Made by a program: the position numbers and the translations under genes. Source: Candidatus Afararchaeum irisae (GTDB lineage: Archaea; Halobacteriota; Halobacteria; Halobacteriales; Afararchaeaceae). From it: a stretch of 40,386 nucleotides of DNA. Location: the NCBI GenBank assembly GCA_034190545.1, contig JAXIOF010000023.1, positions 1 to 40,386 of the forward strand. The letters run 5' to 3'. Of the stretch, positions 32,457-40,019 are shown in pieces (the first letter of the stretch is position 1; each line of letters starts with the position of its first letter). The notes beneath the pieces are model-generated. The model was given only the letters and a program-made list of their open reading frames with translations, was not told where the DNA came from and ran no database searches.

Positions 32457-33938
32457 ATGACTCACGCCGCGCTCATAATACTCGACGGCTGGGGAATACG
32501 TGACGAGACTCAGGGGAACGCGGTCGCAAACGCCGAGACACCCAACTTCGACAGATGGAGACGCGAGGGAAGGTTCGGTCTTCTCACGACACACGGACCC
32601 TCTGTCGGTCTCACCGAGGGTCAGATGGGGAACTCCGAGGTCGGACATCTCAACATAGGCGCGGGTAGGATAGTCAGACAGCCCATAAAACGGATAGACG
32701 AGTCTATAGACGACGGCTCTTTCTTCGAGAACGAAGCTCTCGTCGATGCGGTCGAGTCGGGAGACCGTCTCCATCTCATGGGACTCGTGAGCGACGGCGG
32801 TGTACATTCGGCACAGAGACATCTCCACACCCTCTTAGAGATGGCACAGGATCACCGACGCGAGGCAGTCGTACACGCCTTCCTCGACGGACGTGACACT
32901 CCTCCGAAGAGTGCTCTCGGTTATATCGAGGAGTTAGAGGAGAAGGCGGACGAGACAGATGCGACGGTTGCGACGGTCTCGGGACGTTACTACGCGATGG
33001 ACAGGGACGAGAGATGGGAACGCACGGGCATGGCTTACGACGCGATAGTCAGCCGCGAGGGAAGAGACGCCGAGACAGCCAGCGAGGCGGTCGAGGAAGC
33101 CTACGACAGGGGAGAGACAGACGAGTTCGTCGAGCCGACTGTCGTCGACGGTGCCCCCGCTCTCGAAGACGGTGACTCAGTTGTCTTCTTCAACTTCCGT
33201 GCCGACAGGGCGCGCCAGCTTACGCGTATGCTGAACGGCATAGACTCCGACGCTTGGGACACCCGGGAGTATCCATCTCTCGACCTCGACTTTACTACGA
33301 TGACCGAGTACGACTCCGAGTACGGCTTAGACGTGGCTTTCGACCCCGTCGAGCCCGAGAACGTCTTAGGCGAAGTAGTCTCGGACGAGGGAATGACACA
33401 GATGCGGATAGCTGAGACCGAGAAGTACGCCCACGTGACCTACTTCCTCAACGGAGGCAGAGAGGAGACCTTCGACGGAGAGGAGCGCGTCATAGTTCCG
33501 AGCCCTGACGTCGAGACCTACGACGAGACACCCCGTATGAGTGCGCGTGAGGTCACCGACAAGGCACTCGAAGCCGTCGGAGAGTACGATCTCCTCATAC
33601 TCAACTACGCCAACCCCGACATGGTGGGACACACGGGAGACTACGAAGCCGCAGTCGAGGCGTGTGAGTTCGTCGACATGTGCGCGGGAGAGCTCGTCGA
33701 CGCTCTCGTAGAGGACGGAGCCGAGGTTATCGTGACAGCCGACCACGGAAACGCCGACGAGATGGGGACTCCCGACGACCCACATACCGCACATACCTTC
33801 AACCCCGCTCCCTTCATACAGATAGACGGAGACGGCGAGGTGGAGCGACGTGGGGAGCTTCGTGACATCGCTCCGAGCCTCCTCAAGCTACTCGGGACTG
33901 AGGCTCCTGATGAGATGACGGGCGACCCTCTCGTCTGA
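32457..33938 (+). CDS. gpmI: 2,3-bisphosphoglycerate-independent phosphoglycerate mutase
   Basis: Interconverts 3- and 2-phosphoglycerate in glycolysis and gluconeogenesis with two Mn ions. The first metal site is LIILDGWGIRDE; the phosphorylated serine is in QMGNSEVGHLNIGAG at about residue 61; the later metal ligands lie in YANPDMVGHTGDY and VIVTADHGNADEMG. Length, 493 residues, is slightly shorter than the bacterial enzyme. It is the BPG-independent bacterial-like type rather than the archaeal ApgM. Together with ppsA in the window it serves gluconeogenesis, but the genes are 3 kb apart and on opposite strands. Confidence 0.95.
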   Translation: MTHAALIILDGWGIRDETQGNAVANAETPNFDRWRREGRFGLLTTHGPSVGLTEGQMGNSEVGHLNIGAGRIVRQPIKRIDESIDDGSFFENEALVDAVESGDRLHLMGLVSDGGVHSAQRHLHTLLEMAQDHRREAVVHAFLDGRDTPPKSALGYIEELEEKADETDATVATVSGRYYAMDRDERWERTGMAYDAIVSREGRDAETASEAVEEAYDRGETDEFVEPTVVDGAPALEDGDSVVFFNFRADRARQLTRMLNGIDSDAWDTREYPSLDLDFTTMTEYDSEYGLDVAFDPVEPENVLGEVVSDEGMTQMRIAETEKYAHVTYFLNGGREETFDGEERVIVPSPDVETYDETPRMSAREVTDKALEAVGEYDLLILNYANPDMVGHTGDYEAAVEACEFVDMCAGELVDALVEDGAEVIVTADHGNADEMGTPDDPHTAHTFNPAPFIQIDGDGEVERRGELRDIAPSLLKLLGTEAPDEMTGDPLV

Positions 33939-34002
33939 GTCTCAGCCGCCGAAACGCCGACAGTAAGCTTGATCTGTCTCTCGTAACGTCTATTCATTCG
34001 GT

Positions 34003-34665
34003 ATGTCGAGACCCGAACATCCTCTCAAACAGAGGTTCGTCGTCGATACGTCGGCTTTCATGACCGACGAGATACGCAGGGAGGGGGAGAGCTTAGAGGA
34101 CGCACTCACGCGTCTACTCGATCTCATAGCCGACGCCAAGCTCAAGCTCAACATTTCGTGTTACTTCCCGCCCTCGATCTACGACGAACTCGACGGCATG
34201 TTACGTGACAGGGATATCTCAGACGAGACCTACTCACGTCTCAACACGTGGGTCATAAAGAAGAACCCCGCGAGGTTCGAGGTCATGATTCCCGCCGAGA
34301 TAGTCTATGGCTTCATAGACGAGATGAGCGACCGCGTCAACCGTGGTCTCCGTGTCTCGGAGGAGGCAGTGAGACGAGCCGAGAAGTCGAAGCCCGAGAC
34401 TGTCGACGAACACGACTACATGACCGAGGTCGACAAGGTCGTCTCCGATCTCCGCGACAAGTACCGCGACACGCTCCGTCAGGGAGTCCTCGACTCGCGC
34501 GAGGACTTCGACCTCCTCATACTTGCGCGTGAACTCGACGCCGGAGTCGTGACAGAGGACGAGGGTATAATAAGATGGGCGAGTGACTTCGGTCTGCGTT
34601 ACATGAGAGGACGTGAGTTTCCCGGACTCCTAGAGGAGTACCTCAAGGAGACACAGAACAGATAG
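34003..34665 (+). CDS. RNA ligase partner protein (PIN-domain nuclease-like)
   Basis: The 220-residue protein has a PIN fold: [14 protein letters not shown] with the first acidic residue, [20 protein letters not shown] with the later acidic cluster, and [20 protein letters not shown] at the end. The family is named for its usual place beside an archaeal Rnl3-type RNA ligase, implying RNA cleavage or end processing before ligation. No ligase gene lies next to it here. It follows gpmI by 64 nt on the same strand. A substrate has not been established to my knowledge. Confidence 0.85.
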   Translation: MSRPEHPLKQRFVVDTSAFMTDEIRREGESLEDALTRLLDLIADAKLKLNISCYFPPSIYDELDGMLRDRDISDETYSRLNTWVIKKNPARFEVMIPAEIVYGFIDEMSDRVNRGLRVSEEAVRRAEKSKPETVDEHDYMTEVDKVVSDLRDKYRDTLRQGVLDSREDFDLLILARELDAGVVTEDEGIIRWASDFGLRYMRGREFPGLLEEYLKETQNR

Positions 34666-34706
34666 TTAGTTGATCGAAAGTTTCTGTACTGTACTACTTT
34701 ACTCTT

Positions 34707-35192
34707 CTAACCCTGGTAAGCGGCGTAGAGCGAGCAGTAACCTGTGGGGTTTATGTAGCCCTGGACGAGGGCACACGCGCCGTAGCCGTCGCCGTTCTTG
34801 TCGGGTATGTACTGGACACAGCCGTTACACTGCTGTCCAGAGCTTGGATGCGACTGGTAGCCCACAGCACTCTTTGCCTGGAGGACTTTGGGGTTTCTCT
34901 TGGTTCCACCCTGTGAGGTTGCAGTTCTCTCGGACTTTGGGACGGGACCAGTGTCGAACTGTTTCTGGGAGACGCCTTCGGGGAGTCCCGAGGTTCCGCC
35001 GCCGCTACTTCCGCCGGAGCTTCCTCCGGATTCGTTACCTCCTGTGCTTCCACTAGAGCCTCCACTGCTTCCGCCTCCGCCGTTTCCGCCTGTGTCTCCA
35101 CCAGAGCCGCCGCCTCCACCGCCGCCTGTACAGCCGGCGAGTCCAGCTATCGATGTCGCTCCCGCAGCCTTCAGGAAGTCTCTTCTGTCCAT
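34707..35192 (-). CDS. high-potential iron-sulfur protein (HiPIP) lipoprotein
   Basis: A Tat signal (MDRRDFLKAAGATSIAG) ends in the lipobox LAGC (Cys21). An exceptionally long linker of Gly, Ser, Thr and Asn spans residues 22-68. The C-terminal 55 residues form a HiPIP: Cys122, Cys125, Cys140 and Cys153 in the order C-x2-C-x14-C-x12-C, with GYQSHPSSGQQC before and GYCSLYAAY after, binding one 4Fe-4S cluster. HiPIPs carry single electrons at high potential, best known from purple bacteria. In this archaeon it would act on the outer membrane face, perhaps toward an oxidase. Promoter elements lie at 35213-35228. Confidence 0.88.
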   Translation of the reverse strand: MDRRDFLKAAGATSIAGLAGCTGGGGGGGSGGDTGGNGGGGSSGGSSGSTGGNESGGSSGGSSGGGTSGLPEGVSQKQFDTGPVPKSERTATSQGGTKRNPKVLQAKSAVGYQSHPSSGQQCNGCVQYIPDKNGDGYGACALVQGYINPTGYCSLYAAYQG

Positions 35193-35212
35193 GATCTACT
35201 AGGTCTGTACCA

Positions 35213-35228
35213 CTAAATAGAAATATAT
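35213..35228 (-). promoter_or_regulatory. AT-rich promoter element of the HiPIP gene
   Basis: CTATTTAG and an adjoining ATATATT on the minus strand lie 21-36 nt before ATG 35192. Confidence 0.45.
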
Positions 35229-35260
35229 CTTTCCCTTTCGGTCTGAATTTGTATATGTAC

Positions 35261-35926
35261 TTAGGACGCTGCCTGAGCTACTAGCTCGTTCGTGTCGTCG
35301 GAGTAGCCGTCTAGTACCTGTCTGGCTCGGTCGTTTCCTATCTCTGAGAGCGACTTCGCCGCACTCACCCGAACCGACTCGTGTGTCTCTTCTTCTAAGA
35401 GGCGTTCGAGACCCTCGACTGCGTCCTCGTCGCCTATCTTTCCTAAGGCGTCTGAGGCTGCCTCTCTTAGGCGTACGGATTCGAGTTCGAGACTCTCGAC
35501 GAGTGTCTCTGTGGCTCCCTCGTCACCGATCTCTCCGAGGGCGTCCGCCGCCTTCGCACGTACGTTGTCGGGGACATTGGCTTCAGGATCGAGGAGTTCC
35601 TGTAGCTTCTCGGACGCCTTCGGAGATCCTATACGAGCGAGTGCTTCTATCGCGTCGAGACGCATGTCGGCGTCGTCGACCTCATCGAGGAGACGGTCGA
35701 CGGCGTCCGGGTCTCCTATCCTTCCGAGAGCCTCTATGACCTCTTCCCTCAGGAAGTTGGCTTCGAAGACGTCGAGCGACTCGACTAAGGGCTCTGTCTT
35801 CCCCTCGACCTTGAACCTCTTTATCCCGCTGAGCTCGGGAGGGAACTCGGTGAACTCGTTGTCGTAGAACCCGAGGTCGTCGAGTTCGTCGCGCGTCGAC
35901 GGCGAGTCATTGTCACTGTCTGACAT
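35261..35926 (-). CDS. HEAT-repeat protein (PBS-lyase-type repeats)
   Basis: After about 45 polar residues the chain consists of five roughly 31-residue helical repeats, each with a form of ALGRIGDPDAVDRLLDEV, for example ALARIGSPKASEKLQELL and ALGEIGDEGATETLVESL. Such repeats bind other proteins; the partner is unknown. I take ATG 35926 (MSDSDNDSPSTRDELD) as start: a TATA-like ATATTTGAT (35949-35958 minus) lies 23-32 nt ahead. The result is 221 residues. It follows the Rsm22-type gene on the same strand, but the promoter abuts that gene's stop. Confidence 0.85.
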   Translation of the reverse strand: MSDSDNDSPSTRDELDDLGFYDNEFTEFPPELSGIKRFKVEGKTEPLVESLDVFEANFLREEVIEALGRIGDPDAVDRLLDEVDDADMRLDAIEALARIGSPKASEKLQELLDPEANVPDNVRAKAADALGEIGDEGATETLVESLELESVRLREAASDALGKIGDEDAVEGLERLLEEETHESVRVSAAKSLSEIGNDRARQVLDGYSDDTNELVAQAAS

Positions 35927-35948
35927 TGTCGGGTATACACGGTTACGT

Positions 35949-35958
35949 ATCAAATATC
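35949..35958 (-). promoter_or_regulatory. TATA element for the HEAT-repeat gene
   Basis: GATATTTGAT on the minus strand, 23-32 nt before ATG 35926; it supports that start over an upstream in-frame codon. Confidence 0.5.
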
Positions 35959-35959
35959 T

Positions 35960-37321
35960 TTACTCTTGTCTTGCCACCACGGAGTCACTGTCGACGACGA
36001 GGTGGTAAGACTCGGGAACGTCCTCCGACTCGTTGGGATTGTAATGTACTAAGACGTCTTCGAGACGGAGTATCTCGCCGTAGTCGGCGTCTCGGAGGTA
36101 GGTGTTGAACTCCGTCTCCTGTCTGAGGACGGCATAATGCTCCGACTTCGCCGAGCCGTCACAGATCTTGTAGATCTCGGTTCCGTCGTTTTTGTCGCTG
36201 AGGTCGCCGCTCATCTTCTCCGCCGTGACACGTATCCGTCTTCCGACGTGTCCCGACATTTCGTCCATCATAGCCTCATCCGACCGTCGGGCGTCGTACG
36301 AACGCCGTGTTCTACCGTCCTTCCTCAGTATGAAGTGGGAGTACTTGACCTCGCTGCGGACGTAGGCGTCCCTGTCTCCGACATACGAACGCGCGAAGTC
36401 GGGGGGCTCGAAACCGACCGAGTCGAAGCTCCAGCATCTGCCTCCGCATTTCTCGTCCCAGAGATACGTACACGGACCGTAAACAGTGTACTCGTCGTGG
36501 AACTCGCGCTGTATCTCACGCAGCGGAACCGAGGTCTCTAGGTCGGCGGGATCGACTACGACGAGGCTCCCGTCTTCGGAGAGGTAATCGGTGTACTCCT
36601 CGAGGACACCGACAGGATCGTTTAGCTCGTTCACGACGTTGAAGAAGAGTATGAGGTCGTATCTCTCATCGGCTTCGGGAGAGAAAGACGAGGCTGTCCC
36701 CCTCTCGACACGTGTCCCGAAAGTAGTACGTGTTCCCGAGAGGAGACGTTCGAGGTACTCGGAGGCTCCCGAAGGTTCGACTCCTGTGTACTCGACCGCT
36801 GTTCGTGACGGAAGTAGGTCGTGGAGTCCGAGGGCGTTCGCGCCGACACCCGCGCCTACATCGAGGACGCGCATCCTGTCACTGAGAGGCAGGTCTGAGA
36901 GAACGTGTTTTGCCTCGACGTAGTAGGCGGGGAAGTGGTACGTGAGGTAAGCCAGACAGTCCTCTGCGGTGTACTCGACTCCTGAGCCGGGATAGCTTCC
37001 CCTGAGTGAGTCTATGTACCTCAGAAGCTGTCTCTCTGACCCCGACTCTGTCTCCTCTTCTAGTATCTCGACGACGCTCGACTCGACCCAGTCTGTCATC
37101 CCGGAGTCGAAACCCGCCTGTATTCCGTCGCCCTCGACCCTCGTGAAGACACCCTCGTCTGTCTCACCCACTGAGACGTCGTAGACGTTGTCGGATATTA
37201 CCTCCCTAACCTCGTCGGGGTCGGCATCGAAGGAGAGGTAGTTGTCTATCTCCTCAGTCGTGAAGTCGTGTGCTTTCGCGGTGTAACACACCGTGTCGAG
37301 TATCTCGTCGCGCTCAGTCAC
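35960..37321 (-). CDS. Rsm22-family (METTL17-like) rRNA methyltransferase-like protein
   Basis: A SAM-binding Rossmann domain starts at motif I VLDVGAGVGANALG (residues 152-165) with a DLILFFNVVNELNDP acceptor loop. Past it is the Rsm22 hallmark: Cys284, Cys292 and Cys296 in YGPCTYLWDEKCGGRCWSFD, a later Cys387, and KYSHFILRKDG. In human METTL17 a comparable set of four cysteines holds a 4Fe-4S cluster; whether spacing here allows the same is inference. The family acts in small-ribosomal-subunit assembly. The 453-residue gene overlaps the end of tyrA by 4 nt and is translationally coupled to it. Confidence 0.8.
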   Translation of the reverse strand: MTERDEILDTVCYTAKAHDFTTEEIDNYLSFDADPDEVREVISDNVYDVSVGETDEGVFTRVEGDGIQAGFDSGMTDWVESSVVEILEEETESGSERQLLRYIDSLRGSYPGSGVEYTAEDCLAYLTYHFPAYYVEAKHVLSDLPLSDRMRVLDVGAGVGANALGLHDLLPSRTAVEYTGVEPSGASEYLERLLSGTRTTFGTRVERGTASSFSPEADERYDLILFFNVVNELNDPVGVLEEYTDYLSEDGSLVVVDPADLETSVPLREIQREFHDEYTVYGPCTYLWDEKCGGRCWSFDSVGFEPPDFARSYVGDRDAYVRSEVKYSHFILRKDGRTRRSYDARRSDEAMMDEMSGHVGRRIRVTAEKMSGDLSDKNDGTEIYKICDGSAKSEHYAVLRQETEFNTYLRDADYGEILRLEDVLVHYNPNESEDVPESYHLVVDSDSVVARQE

Positions 37322-38604
37322 GTCCTGATCTCGCCTCCGAGTCCTTCGACTGTCTCGACTACCGATCCGACGACCTCGTCGGGGTCGGCGTCGCCTATGA
37401 TCTCGAGCCGCACCGTGTAGCTCACGGTTCCGTCGGGAACTCCTTCGCCGTCGTATACGTCGATTACCTCCGAGCCGACGACTTCGGCGTGGGAAGACTC
37501 CAGTACGTCTTCGAGAACATCAGGGTCGAGACGGCGTCCGAAGACGGTGCTGACGTCTCTCTCGTGTCTTTCGAGGCTTTCGAGCTTCCATCTCCTGAGC
37601 TCTTCGTCGGAGAGTAACTCGACGTTTCCGGTGTTTAGCTCGACCCTGCCGTCGTCCCCTTCGCCCTCGTCGAGATAGACCGTCTGTCCATCGATCTCCT
37701 CGACCACACCGACGTGAACCGTGTCGGAGTAGATATGCCGTAGACCCCTTTCGTCGCCCACGCTCTCGTGGAGCTCCTCGTACTCCCTGACCTTCGCGTC
37801 TATGAGCTTGTCGGAACGCCGGAGAGCACTCTTGGTGTCTCCGTAATGGCGCGCCGACTCGTGCATCAGGTCGACGAAGCCGTCGTGGTCGTCTTCCTCG
37901 ACCAGACTCCTGAGTTCGCGCGCCGTCTCGACGAAGGCGTCGTGTACCTCGCCGACGGGCTGGTTCTGCTGTATGTCGGCGTAGAGATGGGGGTTCTGGT
38001 TGAGAATACGTCCTACGAAGTCGAGTGTTATCTCGTAGACTGGGGACATGAACCGTCTCGACTCGTCGACGTCGAACCTCAGACGTTCGAGGGTTCTTCC
38101 GACTGTGATGTAAGAGAAATGGGTCAGACCCTGGACTATGCTCATCATCCTGTCGTGTTCCTCAGCCGAGACGCGCTGTATGTTAGCCCCCGCGTCGTCG
38201 AAGAGCGAGATGACCTCCTTGGCTCTTTCCCCCGTACGTACCTCGACGAGTATGACTGTCTGTCCTCTCATCGAACGTACGCTCGGACCGTACATCGGAT
38301 GTGTGCCGAGAACCTCGACGTCCTCCGACGTACTTTCACGCATAGCCTCGACGGGTTTCTTCTTGACGCTCGTGATGTCCATCAGGAGACCGTCCGACAT
38401 ACGCGGGGCGACCTCCTCGACGACGTCGACAGTCGACTCTATGGGTACTGAGACTACTACTAAGTCGAAGTCGTCGGCGCGTTCGAGACTCACGGAGTCC
38501 TCGGCGTCGGGGTCACTCACCGAGACGTCGTAGCCGCGTTCCTCGAAGAACTCCACGAACCACCTCCCCATCGCGCCCGCGCCGCCGACCACGAGAGTCT
38601 TCAT
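37318..38604 (-). CDS. tyrA: prephenate dehydrogenase with C-terminal FDX-ACB-like domain
   Basis: Converts prephenate to 4-hydroxyphenylpyruvate in tyrosine synthesis. The NAD domain starts VVGGAGAMGRWFVE; GTHPMYGP (His102) and LTHFSYITVGR (His162) match active-site regions of TyrA, and the helical dimerisation domain ends near residue 285. The remaining 140 residues are extra. Residues about 370-428 (SEVIDVYDGEGVPDGTVSY, then VRLEIIG and VVETVEGLGGEIR) look like the ferredoxin-fold anticodon-binding domain of phenylalanyl-tRNA synthetase beta. Haloarchaeal TyrA is, as I recall, about 250-280 residues, so 428 is long. Coupled to the Rsm22-type gene by a 4-nt overlap. Confidence 0.88.
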   Translation of the reverse strand: MKTLVVGGAGAMGRWFVEFFEERGYDVSVSDPDAEDSVSLERADDFDLVVVSVPIESTVDVVEEVAPRMSDGLLMDITSVKKKPVEAMRESTSEDVEVLGTHPMYGPSVRSMRGQTVILVEVRTGERAKEVISLFDDAGANIQRVSAEEHDRMMSIVQGLTHFSYITVGRTLERLRFDVDESRRFMSPVYEITLDFVGRILNQNPHLYADIQQNQPVGEVHDAFVETARELRSLVEEDDHDGFVDLMHESARHYGDTKSALRRSDKLIDAKVREYEELHESVGDERGLRHIYSDTVHVGVVEEIDGQTVYLDEGEGDDGRVELNTGNVELLSDEELRRWKLESLERHERDVSTVFGRRLDPDVLEDVLESSHAEVVGSEVIDVYDGEGVPDGTVSYTVRLEIIGDADPDEVVGSVVETVEGLGGEIRT

Positions 38605-38626
38605 GTATTAGAAGACGACAGAGACA

Positions 38627-38634
38627 GATAAAAG
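38627..38634. promoter_or_regulatory. shared TATA-like element between divergent tyrA and thiDN
   Basis: GATAAAAG/CTTTTATC lies 23-30 nt from the tyrA ATG (38604) and 25-32 nt from the thiDN ATG (38659). It is the only AT-rich stretch in the 54-bp gap, so one element may set both leaderless starts. Confidence 0.5.
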
Positions 38635-38658
38635 TCGAACGGTCTTGATACGTCTCAC

Positions 38659-40011
38659 ATGGAAGTAGCTCTGACAGTTGCGGGATCCGACTCGGGAGGC
38701 GGAGCCGGGATACAGGCAGACCTCAAGACGTTCGAGGCGAGAGGCGTCTTCGGAACTTCGGCTGTGACCAACCTCACAGCACAGAACACGGTTGGGGTCG
38801 ACTCTGTCTATCCCGTGCCACCCGACGAAGTCGTCGCACAGATAGACTCAGTCGTCTCTGACTTCGACGTCGGAGCCGTGAAGACGGGTATGCTCGGGAG
38901 CCCCGAGATAATAGAGGCGGTCGCCGATAAGCTGAGACAGAACGACTTACCTCTCGTGGTCGATCCCGTGATGGTCGCACAGAGCGGTGACAGACTCTTA
39001 GACGAAGACGCCGAGGAGGTACTCAGACGTGAACTCGTCCCCGAGGCGAGCCTCGTCACACCCAACATACCCGAGGCTGAGGTACTCGCCGACGTCGAGG
39101 TTCACGACGAGAAGTCAATGGAGAGGGCGGCAAAGATAATCACCGAAAGCCTAGGAGCCGACGCGGCTCTCGTAAAGGGAGGACACTCCGAAACCGAGGC
39201 TGACGACAGGGAGATAGTCGACGTTCTGCGTCTCTCGAACTCACGTAAGTTCTACAAGGAGAGGCTCGAAACCGAGAAGACACACGGAACGGGCTGCGCG
39301 CTATCGTCGGCTGTGACCGCCGAACTCGCTAAAGGAGAGGATCTCCAGACTGCTGTTGCGAGGGGAGAGGAGTTCATCCACAGAGCGATAAGATACGGTC
39401 TAGAACTCGGTGAGGGAAACGGTCCCGTCCACCATATGTCGGGGTTACGCAACCGGGCGTCGGAGTTAGAGACCGTGGCGAAGGTCAGGGACGCCGTCGA
39501 GACATTCGAGTCAGAGGACATCTCTCGTGTCGTCCCTGAGGTGGGTACCAACTTCGCTGTCACGACTCCGTATGCCGTCTCGGTCGACGAGGTCGCAGCA
39601 GTAGAGGGACGTATCTCGCGGCTCTCTGACGGCGTCAAGGCGACGTCGGGAGCCTGGCTAGGAGCGTCAAGCCACGTCGCGCGTTTCCTCTTGGGAGTAC
39701 GTGACTACGACGAGTCGGTCAACGCTGCCGCGAACCTGCGTCTCGACGACAGGATAGAGAAAGCCGTAGACAGTCTCAACTGGGACGTCGTCGAGTTCGA
39801 CAGGTCGGAGGAGCCTGAAAGAATAAAGTCGACTGAGGGAAGTACGATGAGCTGGAGCGCGAAGGTCGTGATGGAGGGGCGCGGTGAGGCTCCCGACGCG
39901 GTTCTCGACAGGGGGGACGTCGGAAAGGAGAGTATGGTCAGACTCTTAGCTGACTCAGCCGACGAAGCCGTCGAGAGGGTACTCGAACTCGATGACGAGG
40001 CTGGGGTCTGA
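38659..40011 (+). CDS. thiD/thiN: bifunctional HMP/HMP-P kinase and thiamine-phosphate synthase (ThiD-ThiN)
   Basis: The N-terminal kinase (about 1-255) phosphorylates hydroxymethylpyrimidine for thiamine synthesis: [34 protein letters not shown] and the anion hole [12 protein letters not shown]. After a linker, residues about 290-445 form ThiN, the archaeal thiamine-phosphate synthase that replaces Thi[36 protein letters not shown] and [14 protein letters not shown]. The ThiDN fusion is normal in archaea, and 450 residues fits. It ends about 10 nt before the right-hand mobile element begins and is divergent from tyrA. Confidence 0.94.
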   Translation: MEVALTVAGSDSGGGAGIQADLKTFEARGVFGTSAVTNLTAQNTVGVDSVYPVPPDEVVAQIDSVVSDFDVGAVKTGMLGSPEIIEAVADKLRQNDLPLVVDPVMVAQSGDRLLDEDAEEVLRRELVPEASLVTPNIPEAEVLADVEVHDEKSMERAAKIITESLGADAALVKGGHSETEADDREIVDVLRLSNSRKFYKERLETEKTHGTGCALSSAVTAELAKGEDLQTAVARGEEFIHRAIRYGLELGEGNGPVHHMSGLRNRASELETVAKVRDAVETFESEDISRVVPEVGTNFAVTTPYAVSVDEVAAVEGRISRLSDGVKATSGAWLGASSHVARFLLGVRDYDESVNAAANLRLDDRIEKAVDSLNWDVVEFDRSEEPERIKSTEGSTMSWSAKVVMEGRGEAPDAVLDRGDVGKESMVRLLADSADEAVERVLELDDEAGV

Positions 40012-40019
40012 CCGTCCAC

